A stretch of 64,000 nt of DNA from Pantoea rodasii (GTDB taxonomy: Bacteria > Pseudomonadota > Gammaproteobacteria > Enterobacterales > Enterobacteriaceae), in assembly GCF_002095465.1 (NCBI RefSeq), contig NZ_MLFP01000002.1, forward strand, positions 62,001 to 126,000. Reading direction: 5' to 3'. Made by a program: the position numbers and the translations under genes. Below are positions 17,102 to 28,213 of the stretch, one piece after another; position 1 is the first letter of the stretch, and every line of letters begins with the position of its first letter. The notes beneath the pieces were generated by a model. It had not been told where the DNA came from. It did no database searches and saw only the letters and a program-made list of their open reading frames with translations.

Positions 17102-17747
17102 ATGCGTAGAACCACGCCGGCAGGATGGCGATCAGGTTATTCAGCGTGTGCAGGAAGATCGGCAGCGCAAGGCTGTTGCTGCGCAGCCGCGCGTAACACA
17201 GCAGCAGCGAAAACAGCGTCAACGCCACGATGGTTTCCCAATGCACGTATTGCGTGTGCATCGCGGCGAACAACAGAGACGTGAGCAACATACAGGCGAA
17301 GCGGCTCTTCGGTGCCCACAGCAGAAACCCCTGAAGCAGAAAACCGCGGAACAACACCTCTTCAAACACCGGCGCCAGCAGAACGGCAGTCAGCAACAGG
17401 ATCAGCATCGAACTGCGTCCCTGTTGGCTTTGAGCAATCAACCAGCCTTCCGGTTGCAGGAATTGCGTTTGCGCCACCATCAGCGCCACCAGCGCACCGA
17501 CAAACAGCAGCGCCTGACCAGGACGTAGATATCCCAGCGGAATATCCGTGCGACGTTGGCAATAAAAACGATACAGCGGGTAGATCACCGCAAATTCGAA
17601 CAGGCACAGCACCGGCACCAATAAACCGTTATTACGCAGCGCCCCATAGTTGGGAAACAGCGTAATCAGCATGGTCACAACGTAATACACCACAAAGCTC
17701 GCGGCATAGAACAGCGTCAGCGTCACTTTGTCGGATTGGGTGTCCAT
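17100..17747 (-). CDS. CPBP-family intramembrane metalloprotease
   Basis: Predicted membrane-embedded glutamic/metallo protease of the CPBP (CAAX protease and bacteriocin-processing) family. From ATG 17747 it has 215 residues, six or seven hydrophobic segments, and the family motifs EExxxR (E129, E130, R134 in FEEVLFRGFL), FxxxH (H164 in FAAMH) and HxxxN (H200, N204 in HTLNN). The start was chosen for TTGAG upstream; in-frame codons continue to 17867 without family support. The substrate is unknown; these proteins often process membrane or bacteriocin precursors. It stands alone. Confidence 0.82.
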   Translation of the reverse strand: MDTQSDKVTLTLFYAASFVVYYVVTMLITLFPNYGALRNNGLLVPVLCLFEFAVIYPLYRFYCQRRTDIPLGYLRPGQALLFVGALVALMVAQTQFLQPEGWLIAQSQQGRSSMLILLLTAVLLAPVFEEVLFRGFLLQGFLLWAPKSRFACMLLTSLLFAAMHTQYVHWETIVALTLFSLLLCYARLRSNSLALPIFLHTLNNLIAILPAWFYA

Positions 17748-18012
17748 AGTCGGCTCAATGGGCAGAGGAGAACGCATAGTAGCAATGGCGATCATCGCTG
17801 TCGAGATTGCCCGGCACAGAATTGCACTGTTCAAAAATTCCGCCGTAAAGACTAAATCTGCGGCCACCCGCGCCGATAACCGAAAAAACCATTACAGGAC
17901 AGCGGCGTCTACCCTACGCACCCTGTCTTCTCTTTTTGCTGCCTCTGTTTTGCGAGCACATTGCATGAATTCTGAGTATCACCGGCACGCGACTTTGCCT
18001 GCCAGGGCTAAC

Positions 18013-20552
18013 ATGGAAGCACACACGGTTCGGGTGACGCGGCGCAGTCTGCGCACCTTAACCTCGCTGCTGTTTGGCGTGCTGTTGCTTTCGGTCGTGA
18101 TGGTGCTGGTCATTGCCCATCGACAAAACAGTGATGCCATCCAGCAGGATGTCAGTCTGATGCGCCAGGCTTGGCAGCAGCAGCAGGAAAAATGATCACC
18201 GACGTGCGCGATTACGCGAACTGGGGTGAAGGTTGGAAAAATCTGCACCTCACGGTGAATAAAGTATGGGCGTGGGACGAGGAGAACTTTGGGCCTAGCC
18301 TGTACAAGGAGTATCACTACGACGGCGTGTTTGTCATCGATGGTGCGGGCAAAACGCGTTATGCAGTGGTGGATGGAAAATTATCTGAGATTTCGCTGGA
18401 GAGCTGGTTAGGTGGGCAAGCGGCCCTGCTGCTGGCTGCGGCGCGTAAACAGCCTGACGATGGCATCACACGCAATGCCATGATCAATGAACATCCGGCT
18501 CTGGTGGTGGCTGCCCCGATCACCCCGGGCAAAGTGCCTGACCTGCCCACGATCCCCGGCCCATCCTCGGTGATGGTGTTCGTCAACATCATGACCCCGG
18601 ACAAACTGCAAGCTCTCGGCAAGTCACTGAATGTGATTGCGCCACGGGTGGCGAACGGCCTAAACGATGCACTGTATAAACCCCGTTTAGCTGAACCGGT
18701 CATTCAGGGCGAGCCGCTGGTGCTGCGCTGGCAGGCTAAAAATCCCGGCTTTGGCGTGATCTGGCTGATGATGCCGCTGCTGCTGTTTACGGCGCTGGCG
18801 GTGGCATGGGTCACGCATCGGGTGATTCGCCATGCGTTACACAATGCGGTGATCTCTGACCGCCGCTTTGAAATGCTCGCCATCAGCCAGCGTGAACTGG
18901 CCAACAGTGAAGAGCGTTTTCGCGATTTGGCTGAGGCGGCATCAGACTGGATTTGGGAAGTCGACGATCAGGGACGCCTTTGTTATCTCTCCTCGCGTTT
19001 TTCAGCGGTGACGGGCCATGAAGTCAAAGCTTGGCTTGGCCGCCCACTGGATCAGCTGCTCACACATCCCAGCCATTCGCTGGTGGCCTGGCTGTTGCGT
19101 CAGGGCGATGAGATCCAACATGTGCCGCTGCGCTGTCAGTTTATGGCGTCCAATGGTGAGCGTCGTATTGGCGAGCTGATGGCGAAAACCATTCGTCGTA
19201 ATGGACTGCGCACCGGCTTTCGCGGCACGGTGTCTGATATTACCCATGAAGTGGATGCGGAAGCGCGCATTCAGTTCCTGTCGCGCCATGACATGCTCAC
19301 TGGCCTCGCCAACCGCATGCAGCTGCAAGAGTTTTTGACTACGCATCTGGAGAATGCCACCCAGGAGTCGCCGCTGTTTGTGATCAGTTTTGATCTGGAC
19401 CAGTTCAAACCGATCAACGATTCATGGGGCCACGCGGTGGGTGACGTGGTGCTGAATGAGATTTCTCAACGGCTGAAAAATCTGATTGGGCCCGATGAAC
19501 TGGCGGCACGGCTGGGTGGCGATGAGTTTATTCTGCTCCTGCGGGAATCCTCGCGCGCCGGGCTGGAATATCGTTGCCGCGCGCTGCAACGCGCCGTGCA
19601 TCAGCCGATTATCAGCGGTTCGCACCAGCTGAGCCTGACCGCCAGCATGGGTATTGTCAGTGCGCCTCAGGATGCGGCACATCCTGAGGCACTGCTGCGA
19701 CTGGCGGACATCGCCCTCGGCCAGGCACGCACGGCCGGACGCGATCGCTGGGTGTGGTACTCCAATGACATGGCCAACCATCTGCAATCGAAACGCGATA
19801 TGGTGCAGGCGATTGAAGAGGCGCTGCGCAACAATGCTTTCTCACTGCACTATCAGCCGCGCTATCAGTTACAGAGCGGCCAACTGGCTGGTGCGGAAGC
19901 GCTGATTCGTTGGCAAGTGGCGGAAGACCAATGGATCACTCCGGATCGCTTTATTCCTCTGGCGGAAGAGAATGGCCTGATTGCGGCGATCAGTGATTGG
20001 GTGCTGATGCGCGCCTGTCATGATGCAAGCGATTGGGGCGAGCAGCGCTACGTGTCTGTGAATATCTCACCGGTGGAGTTCCGCAATAGCGATTTAGTGG
20101 ATCGTGTGGCGCAGGCGCTGGCGGTCAGTGGTTTACCGGCAACCCGGCTGGAACTGGAGATCACGGAAAATGTCACCTTCGAGCATCCCGATCGCGCGCT
20201 GGAGATCATGCAAGGGCTGCGTGCGCTGGGCGTGCGTCTGACGGTCGATGATTTTGGCACCGGCTACGCCGCGCTGGGCTATCTGAAAACCTTCCCGTTC
20301 AACGGATTGAAAATCGATCGATCGTGGATGAAGGAGTTTCCGGAGTCGAAGCAGGCGCAATCAGTGGTGGCGGGCATCGTTGGGTTGGCGCGCGCCTTTG
20401 CGCTAACCATTACGGCAGAAGGGATTGAGACGGAAGCACAGTTAAACGAGCTGAAAGCCCTCTCCTGTGAAGAGGGGCAGGGTTACTTCCTTGGCAGGCC
20501 GATGCCGCTCGCCGCATTTAATGCACGTTTACAGGAAGAAACCGCTTCGTAA
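18013..20552 (+). pseudogene. CHASE4-PAS-GGDEF-EAL cyclic-di-GMP protein, interrupted by a one-base frameshift
   Basis: A membrane sensor predicted to make and/or degrade cyclic di-GMP. The first frame (ATG 18013, AGGG upstream) gives TM1 (LTSLLFGVLLLSVVMVLVIA) and breaks at QQQQEK. The second resumes ITDVRDYANWGEGWKN (CHASE4-like periplasmic domain), then TM2 (WLMMPLLLFTALAVAWV), a PAS domain (RFRDLAEAASDWIWEVDDQG), GGDEF (ARLGGDEFILLL) and EAL (AEALIRW, ITENVTF, DDFGTGYAALGYLKTF, GLKIDRS, AEGIETE). Both catalytic domains keep their key residues. The break is five A residues at 18188-18192 where six would restore the frame, for about 846 residues, so a homopolymer sequencing error is the likely cause. 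Confidence 0.85.
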
Positions 20553-20560
20553 ACAGCCCG

Positions 20561-20596
20561 TTGCAGGGGCGGCCTAAAGGCCGCCTACCGCTGCAA
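20561..20596. terminator. Hairpin after the GGDEF/EAL gene
   Basis: Inner stem GGCGGCC / GGCCGCC with loop TAAA (20568-20585), extended by outer TTGCAG / CTGCAA. No U-tract. It lies between the convergent GGDEF/EAL gene and a tiny membrane-protein gene and could terminate both. Confidence 0.5.
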
Positions 20597-20606
20597 TGTG
20601 GTCGGT

Positions 20607-20672
20607 TTAGCGCACCTGCACCGCGACCACCGTCATCAGGATGGCGAAGCCAATAAAAATCACGAGTTCCAT
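20607..20672 (-). CDS. 21-residue membrane microprotein
   Basis: A tiny frame from ATG 20672 encodes MELVIFIGFAILMTVVAVQV plus a final Arg: one hydrophobic helix with an acidic N-terminus and a basic C-terminus. It has a near-perfect ribosome site, GAGGAGG, five bases before the ATG, which chance seldom provides. A stable hairpin lies just after the stop. I do not recognise it among the E. coli single-span microproteins I can recall. Function unknown. Confidence 0.55.
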   Translation of the reverse strand: MELVIFIGFAILMTVVAVQVR

Positions 20673-20878
20673 TATTACCTCCTCAGATAATTCTTAGTTA
20701 ATTGTAGTGTCTGAGAAGGTGGAATTTAGACAGTGCGTGCGATTAATCCTGGAAAATGAGAGGAAGATCGCGCGTTAGCGCACAATTCTTCGACCAATCG
20801 GCTGGCATTCTTTTCACATCAAGGACTCGCTTTGTTACTCTCGGGAATGGTTCGTTTACTATCCAGGAGGAGAAACTT

Positions 20879-21179
20879 GTGACCCATTATGGAAAAGCGT
20901 TACTGGCCACGGCCTTTTTTTGCCTTAACCGCCTGCCAGTCCGCCAGCAAACCTGACAGCACCGCTGCCACCAGCCACGACCCCGAAACCGATCAGTGTG
21001 GCGCATCGCAATATCAAAATTATATCGGCCAGCCATTAACCAGCCTTGATACCCAGCGCTTTACGGTGCCCGTACGCGCGATTCCATGGAATGGCGCCGT
21101 CACCATGGATTTTAATCTGCGTCGCCTGAACTTTACCGCCGATCAGAGTGGTAAAATTTCGAAGGTTTACTGCGGTTAA
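20879..21179 (+). pseudogene. I78-family protease-inhibitor lipoprotein, interrupted by a one-base frameshift
   Basis: Predicted outer-membrane or periplasmic lipoprotein with a peptidase inhibitor I78 domain. The GTG start at 20879 follows AGGAGGAG. The signal reads THYGKALLATAFFALTAC, with an L-T-A-C lipobox at Cys19, if one T is removed from the run of seven at 20915-20921. As given, the frame shifts into LNRLPVRQQT and stops. The mature part in the second frame shows the I78 pattern: DQCGASQYQNYIGQPL, VRAIPWNGAVTMDFNLRRLN, KVYCG. Repair gives 99 residues. A run of seven T is a classic place for either a read error or slippage. Confidence 0.75.
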
Positions 21180-21290
21180 ATTCAAATCGACATTGCATTG
21201 TCATCGCGCTGTCACAGCGCCGGGCGAGGATAGCAGCGCATTACGAAGATTTCCTCGTCACTCTCGAATATGCAATGCTCGTCTTGTTTC

Positions 21291-21314
21291 TTCCCGCCTC
21301 GGCGGGAATTTTTT
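21291..21314 (+). terminator. Rho-independent terminator
   Basis: TTCCCGCC / GGCGGGAA stem followed by six T residues, about 110 bp after the I78 gene. The 110 bp before it hold no gene that I can support; a long 3' UTR or a small RNA is possible. Confidence 0.7.
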
Positions 21315-21351
21315 GTCTGTTAATCCGTACAGGATTGATTGAGGAGCGACG

Positions 21352-21669
21352 ATGAGACACACCGGTAAAATTCTGCTAATCACTCTGCTGTTAAGCCCAC
21401 TGGCTCACGCATCGAGCGAAGCCGCCTGGCAGCAAAACACTCAAACCCGGCAGCAAGCCTGTCTGAAAGCCAGCGGTCTGAAAGCGGTGAAGGTGGTGGG
21501 TAAACCGATTCAATATGACGATAGCATTGGCTACGACGCGGTACTGCTGGAAGGGCGCTATCCGCAGAAGCAGATGAAAAATCAGGTTGGGCGTGAGCTG
21601 TGCCTGTACCAACGTGCGAGCGGCAAGGCGGTGGTCAGCGAAGCCGATCACCTGCGAGCGGTGAAGTAA
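21352..21669 (+). CDS. Hypothetical periplasmic protein
   Basis: 105 residues with a clear Sec signal (MRHTGKILLITLLLSPLAHASS, cleavage after HA or AHA), so the mature part is about 85 residues. Two cysteines (QQACLKASGL and RELCLYQ) could form a disulfide. The central stretch YDDSIGYDAVLLEGRYPQ looks conserved, but I do not recognise a named family. GAGGAG precedes the ATG by seven bases. It stands alone between a terminator and a convergent gene. Confidence 0.7.
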   Translation: MRHTGKILLITLLLSPLAHASSEAAWQQNTQTRQQACLKASGLKAVKVVGKPIQYDDSIGYDAVLLEGRYPQKQMKNQVGRELCLYQRASGKAVVSEADHLRAVK

Positions 21670-21710
21670 AAGATGTTAAGGCGCGCCGGTAAACGGCGCG
21701 TCGTGAAGTC

Positions 21711-21965
21711 TCAGGGCTGCTGTTGTCTGGCTTCCAGCAGCTGCGCCAGCAGATTGCGATAGCTTTGTAGCTGTTGCTCATCCCCTTCAAACTCCAGTTT
21801 GGCAATCACCCGCGCAATGATCGCTTTGCTGGTAGCAGGCTGACCATCATCCATTAATTCACGCATAATCGCTGCCAGCAGATCGCTCTCGTGGGGCGCA
21901 TGCCAGGCAGGGCTGTTGAAGTAGTCGGTAATCGCCCGACTGGCGCTATTAGGATGTGTTCTCAT
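21711..21965 (-). CDS. YcgZ-like two-component connector protein
   Basis: 84 residues from ATG 21965, chosen because GGAGG lies six bases upstream; the longer frame to 21986 lacks a site. The pattern AITDYFNSPAWHAPHESDLLAAIMRELMDDGQ, followed by AIIARVIAKLE and YRNLLAQLL, matches E. coli YcgZ (AITRYF, EILKDGR, LCRLE, YNALIGLLF). YcgZ and its relatives link blue-light and cold signals to the Rcs system and biofilm formation in E. coli. With the AriR-like gene at 7655 and iraP at 27291, this window holds three small stress-response adaptors. Confidence 0.65.
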   Translation of the reverse strand: MRTHPNSASRAITDYFNSPAWHAPHESDLLAAIMRELMDDGQPATSKAIIARVIAKLEFEGDEQQLQSYRNLLAQLLEARQQQP

Positions 21966-22345
21966 GGCTGACCTCCGCAGAGACAACGATGCCCACCGCC
22001 CGAGAATGGCAGCATTGGGGAATATAGGTTAAGCATGGGAACTGTCCAGAACGGGCAGCGCCTCGCCAGCGATGGCCGGTGATTTTTTAAACATAGATGC
22101 GGCGTCGAATATTGTCAGTAATGGATAGACATATTTTTTCACGTTTGCTCGCCGTGGCGATGCGCTTATCTTGCTGAGTTGTTCGTTACAGCACATAAAG
22201 ACACTACAGATCGTGTCCCTTACACTATTTGCTGTGAGCAGAATCACGCACGGCAGCGTAAAACTGCGTTTTTAACGTCATGCCCTGTTTTGCCGTCCAG
22301 CAATGTTATGAGGTTGTTAGACTGAACCCTCATTTCATTTTTCTG

Positions 22346-23563
22346 ATGCACACGCCCATGCTACGCTCCATCGAGTCCTGGAAGGTCAATCTGATATCGG
22401 TCTGGTTTGGCTGTTTTTTTACCGGATTAGCCATCAGTCAAATCATTCCCTTCCTGCCGCTCTACGTTGAACAACTCGGTATTCATGGCGCCAATGCCCT
22501 GAGCGTCTGGTCGGGTCTTACCTTCAGCATTACCTTCATCGTTTCTGCCGCGGTAGCGCCGCTGTGGGGCAGCTTAGCTGACCGTAAAGGGCGCAAGCTG
22601 ATGCTGTTGCGCGCGTCGTTTGGCATGGGGGCGGTGATTTTGCTGCAGGCCTTTGTGACCGAGGCGTGGCAACTGCTGCTGCTGCGAGCGCTGATGGGCT
22701 TGACCTCGGGCTACATTCCCAACGCGATGGCGCTGGTGGCTGCTCAGGTTCCGCGCGAACGCAGCGGCTGGGCGCTGAGTTGTGTCTCCACCGGGCAAAT
22801 TGGCGGCGTGATTCTGGGGCCGATGATTGGCGGACTGCTGGCCGACTGGCTGGGACTGCGCATGGTGTTTATAGTCACCGCTGTTTTGCTGATGGTGAGC
22901 TTCTTTGTCACGCTGTTCTTAATCAAAGAGACCGGTTATACCCCGGTGAGCAAGCAGGATAAAATGAGCGGCCGCGAAGTCTTTCGCAGCCTCGATAACC
23001 CACGTCTGATGATGTGCCTGTTTGTCAGCACCATGGTTATTCAGATGTGTAACGGCTCGGTGAACCCGATCCTGACGCTGTTCGTGCGTGAGCTGGCGCC
23101 CGATGCGCAAAATCTTGCCTTCCTGAGTGGCGTGATTGCCGCACTGCCTGGCGTTTCGGCGCTGCTCTCGGCACCGCGATTGGGCAAACTCGGCGACCGT
23201 ATCGGCACCCAGCGTATTCTGATTGGCACCATGATGTTTTCTCTGGTGTTATTGATGGCGATGTCATTTGTCACCAGCGCCACCCAATTGGGCGTGCTGC
23301 GCTTCCTGCTCGGCTTCGCCGATGGCGCAATGATGCCAGCGGTTCAGACATTGTTGGTGCGCCACTCGCGCGATAACGTCACCGGACGCATCTTTGGCTA
23401 TAACCAATCGTTTATGTATCTCGGCAACGTGGCCGGTCCGCTGCTGGGCGCGGCAGTGTCCGCCGCTACCGGTTATCGCTGGGTTTTCTTCGCCACCGCC
23501 GTGGTGGTCCTGCTTAATGTGCTGCTGCTGCGCCGCTTCTATCGCCGCCCGAAACCGAGCTGA
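22346..23563 (+). CDS. mdtG: Multidrug efflux MFS transporter MdtG
   Basis: 12-TM drug:H+ antiporter (DHA1 group) which in E. coli confers fosfomycin and deoxycholate tolerance. Aligned landmarks with E. coli MdtG: FLPLYVEQLG, LADRKGRKLMLLR (motif A), QVPRERSGWALS, NPILTLFVRELA, LLSAPRLGKLGDRIG, FLLGFADGAMMPAVQTLLV and RIFGYNQSF. ATG 22346 gives 405 residues and an N-terminus of the E. coli length; there is no strong ribosome site, and ATG 22358 is an alternative. Convergent with lacZ. Confidence 0.88.
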   Translation: MHTPMLRSIESWKVNLISVWFGCFFTGLAISQIIPFLPLYVEQLGIHGANALSVWSGLTFSITFIVSAAVAPLWGSLADRKGRKLMLLRASFGMGAVILLQAFVTEAWQLLLLRALMGLTSGYIPNAMALVAAQVPRERSGWALSCVSTGQIGGVILGPMIGGLLADWLGLRMVFIVTAVLLMVSFFVTLFLIKETGYTPVSKQDKMSGREVFRSLDNPRLMMCLFVSTMVIQMCNGSVNPILTLFVRELAPDAQNLAFLSGVIAALPGVSALLSAPRLGKLGDRIGTQRILIGTMMFSLVLLMAMSFVTSATQLGVLRFLLGFADGAMMPAVQTLLVRHSRDNVTGRIFGYNQSFMYLGNVAGPLLGAAVSAATGYRWVFFATAVVVLLNVLLLRRFYRRPKPS

Positions 23564-23581
23564 CTCAACCGCTGAGTCAGC
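23559..23581. terminator. Hairpin between convergent mdtG and lacZ
   Basis: Perfect 9-bp stem GCTGACTCA / TGAGTCAGC, loop ACCGC, overlapping the mdtG stop codon. No U-tract on either strand. Confidence 0.5.
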
Positions 23582-23602
23582 AAGGAGACACTGCGAATAA
23601 CG

Positions 23603-26692
<3,090 letters not shown>

Positions 26693-26697
26693 TCATT

Positions 26698-26717
26698 AAT
26701 TGTAATGCGCTCACATT
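26698..26717 (-). promoter_or_regulatory. lac-type operator upstream of lacZ
   Basis: On the minus strand AATGTGAGCGCATTACAATT closely resembles the E. coli lac O1 operator (TGTGAGCG in the left arm, ACAATT in the right). It starts 14 bp before the lacZ ATG, as an operator overlapping the transcript start would. Confidence 0.75.
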
Positions 26718-26936
26718 GCGTGATTTCTCGTCCGGTGTAAAGCGATCGACTGCGCGGCATGGATGAATTTTTGGTCGTTTTCATGACGCCTCTGTGGGAA
26801 TTTTGCCGGTGTAGTGCCAGTTATTTGTTAAGCGTGGTGAGCAGAGATGAATAGCGCCGGGTTGCAGAGAATTCTGTATTGTCGCGCCGGTTGCCGCCTC
26901 ATACACTCAGCCCGATTTCACCATTCTGAGGTAATT

Positions 26937-27080
26937 ATGGTCCGTATTATTAAACTCGCTGCCGTTGTGGCACTGGTGACCGCGCTGAGCGGTTGTATCT
27001 TCCCACCACCAGGCGGTGGCGGCGGTTGGGGTGGTCATGGCGGTGGTGGTCCAGGTCGTGGTTTTGTTGGACCCCATTAA
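26937..27080 (+). CDS. Glycine-rich small lipoprotein
   Basis: 47 residues from ATG 26937, behind TGAGGT. A basic n-region and hydrophobic core lead to an L-S-G-C lipobox at Cys20; the mature part is only 28 residues, dominated by proline, glycine and histidine (FPPPGGGGGWGGHGGGGPGR). This low-complexity tail suggests a flexible or metal-binding surface peptide, but that is speculation. The upstream in-frame extension to 26847 is rejected because it would bury the signal. Confidence 0.65.
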   Translation: MVRIIKLAAVVALVTALSGCIFPPPGGGGGWGGHGGGGPGRGFVGPH

Positions 27081-27111
27081 TTAGCACCATCAGCTGATAA
27101 ATAAATGCGCG

Positions 27112-27154
27112 CGAAACGTTTCGAAAAGGCGGTATGACTAAATTGAAACGTTTC
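27112..27154 (+). promoter_or_regulatory. Paired GAAACGTTTC palindromes upstream of iraP
   Basis: CGAAACGTTTCG at 27112-27123 and GAAACGTTTC at 27145-27154 are two copies of the same palindrome, centred 32 bp (three helical turns) apart. The core is typical of LacI-family operators such as those of RbsR or Cra. They lie about 140-180 bp before iraP. No LacI-family gene is in the window. Confidence 0.5.
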
Positions 27155-27290
27155 GCCGTTACATATTGAATTTCGGTTTCTTTTTTCACGCTGCGCTTAT
27201 TGCTTATTTTGCTTAAACCGCCAAAAATCCCTGTTGTTTTAACCTCCTCAATGCTAACGTCTGTTTTCCATCTCTTGTTGAGCCTGTCGC

Positions 27291-27545
27291 ATGAAAAACC
27301 TTATCGCGGAACTTCTGCTTAAACTGGCTGAGAAAGAAGAAGAGTCTAAAGAATTAGTGGTCCAGGTTGAGGCATTAGAAATCGTGCTGACGGCGATGTT
27401 GCGTAAGCTGGATCCTGAACAATTCAGTGATATTGCGGCGGGTATTGCCACCGCTATGCCACCCCTTGCCCCTGCTGCAGAAACGCGCGACACCACACTG
27501 TTGCGTAATTATGTCGAGAAGCTGCTGAATCATCCCCGCGTGTAA
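27291..27545 (+). CDS. iraP: Anti-adapter protein IraP
   Basis: Binds the adaptor RssB and so protects the stress sigma factor RpoS from ClpXP, in E. coli during phosphate starvation. The N-terminal coiled coil is nearly identical to E. coli IraP ([40 protein letters not shown]), and the C-terminal [14 protein letters not shown] matches E. coli LLRDYVKKLLKHPR; the middle is divergent. Length is 84 residues, against 86. ATG 27291 is preceded by a weak GAG. In E. coli iraP is followed by phoA and psiF; here psiF follows directly. Confidence 0.9.
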   Translation: MKNLIAELLLKLAEKEEESKELVVQVEALEIVLTAMLRKLDPEQFSDIAAGIATAMPPLAPAAETRDTTLLRNYVEKLLNHPRV

Positions 27546-27677
27546 AAGTCCCTCTTAACGGCCTGTTTTGCTGCCTGCGTACATGCAGCGCAATTCGGTG
27601 CGAGGGAATATATTTTTTTCTGCTTTGCTTATTTCCTGCCATTATTAAGAGGCAATAATTCTATGGAGATTCCGGCA

Positions 27678-27980
27678 ATGAAATCGTGTCTTTTGGCAAT
27701 GATAGCAGCAGGCCTGCTGTTGGCGGGCAATGCGGGTGCAGCAGAGAAAACTGCCCAGCAAAATAAAATGACGATGTGTAACCAACACGCTTCTTCACAG
27801 GATTTAAAAGGGGATGCGCGTAAATCCTTTATGAGCGACTGTCTGAAAAAAGACAGCAAAATGGGCAGCATGACGCCGCAACAAATGAAGATGAAAACCT
27901 GTAATACCGACGCGGCTGATAAAAAACTCAGCGGCGATGCACGTAAGACCTTTATGAGTTCCTGCCTGAAAAAAGCCTAG
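27678..27980 (+). CDS. psiF: Phosphate-starvation-inducible protein PsiF
   Basis: Small periplasmic protein of unknown function, co-transcribed with phoA in E. coli. It has a Sec signal (MKSCLLAMIAAGLLLAGNAGAA) and then two tandem PsiF repeats with paired cysteines: MTMCNQHASSQDLKGDARKS/FMSDCLKK and MKTCNTDAADKKLSGDARKT/FMSSCLKK. I prefer ATG 27678 (GGAG nine bases upstream), giving 100 residues; ATG 27663 is also possible. The 132-bp gap to iraP contains no phoA and no Pho box that I can recognise, so phosphate control here is uncertain. Confidence 0.88.
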   Translation: MKSCLLAMIAAGLLLAGNAGAAEKTAQQNKMTMCNQHASSQDLKGDARKSFMSDCLKKDSKMGSMTPQQMKMKTCNTDAADKKLSGDARKTFMSSCLKKA

Positions 27981-27996
27981 CGCTTCGTTCATCACC

Positions 27997-28025
27997 ATAA
28001 GGTTCATATTTGATATGAACCTTAT
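27997..28025 (+). terminator. Terminator after psiF
   Basis: A 13-bp perfect inverted repeat, ATAAGGTTCATAT / ATATGAACCTTAT, with loop TTG, followed by TTAAT. Confidence 0.65.
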
Positions 28026-28121
28026 TTAATCTCCCGCCTACGAATCTAACCTCAGGTCAGAAGAAAAAGTAATAGCCGGAGCGTCATCACATTTTCAAGT
28101 GAATAACGATGCCAGGATGTT

Positions 28122-28142
28122 TTAATCCTAAGTTAGGATTAA
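28122..28142 (+). promoter_or_regulatory. Perfect 21-bp palindrome upstream of the amino-sugar operon
   Basis: TTAATCCTAA, a central G and TTAGGATTAA form a perfect inverted repeat, 71 bp before the symporter start. This is an operator-like geometry for a dimeric regulator. No regulator gene adjoins the operon, and I do not recognise the motif. Confidence 0.5.
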
Positions 28143-28213
28143 TTAGAATTTAACCTGATCATCCCCGCGAAACCGGATCGTTCGTTGGGCAGCCTTTATC
28201 TGGGGAGACTGCT

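Noticed and set aside
21180-21290. Possible small RNA between the I78 gene and its terminator
   Set aside because: Only the terminator is visible; no promoter or similarity to a known small RNA that I can recognise.
22029-22247. 72-codon minus-strand frame upstream of mdtG
   Set aside because: No ribosome site, mixed composition without domains or signal; likely chance frame in an AT-richer intergenic region.
27546-27677. Pho box or phoA remnant between iraP and psiF
   Set aside because: No CTGTCAT-like 7-mers with 4-base spacing and no phosphatase-like frame in the 132 bp.
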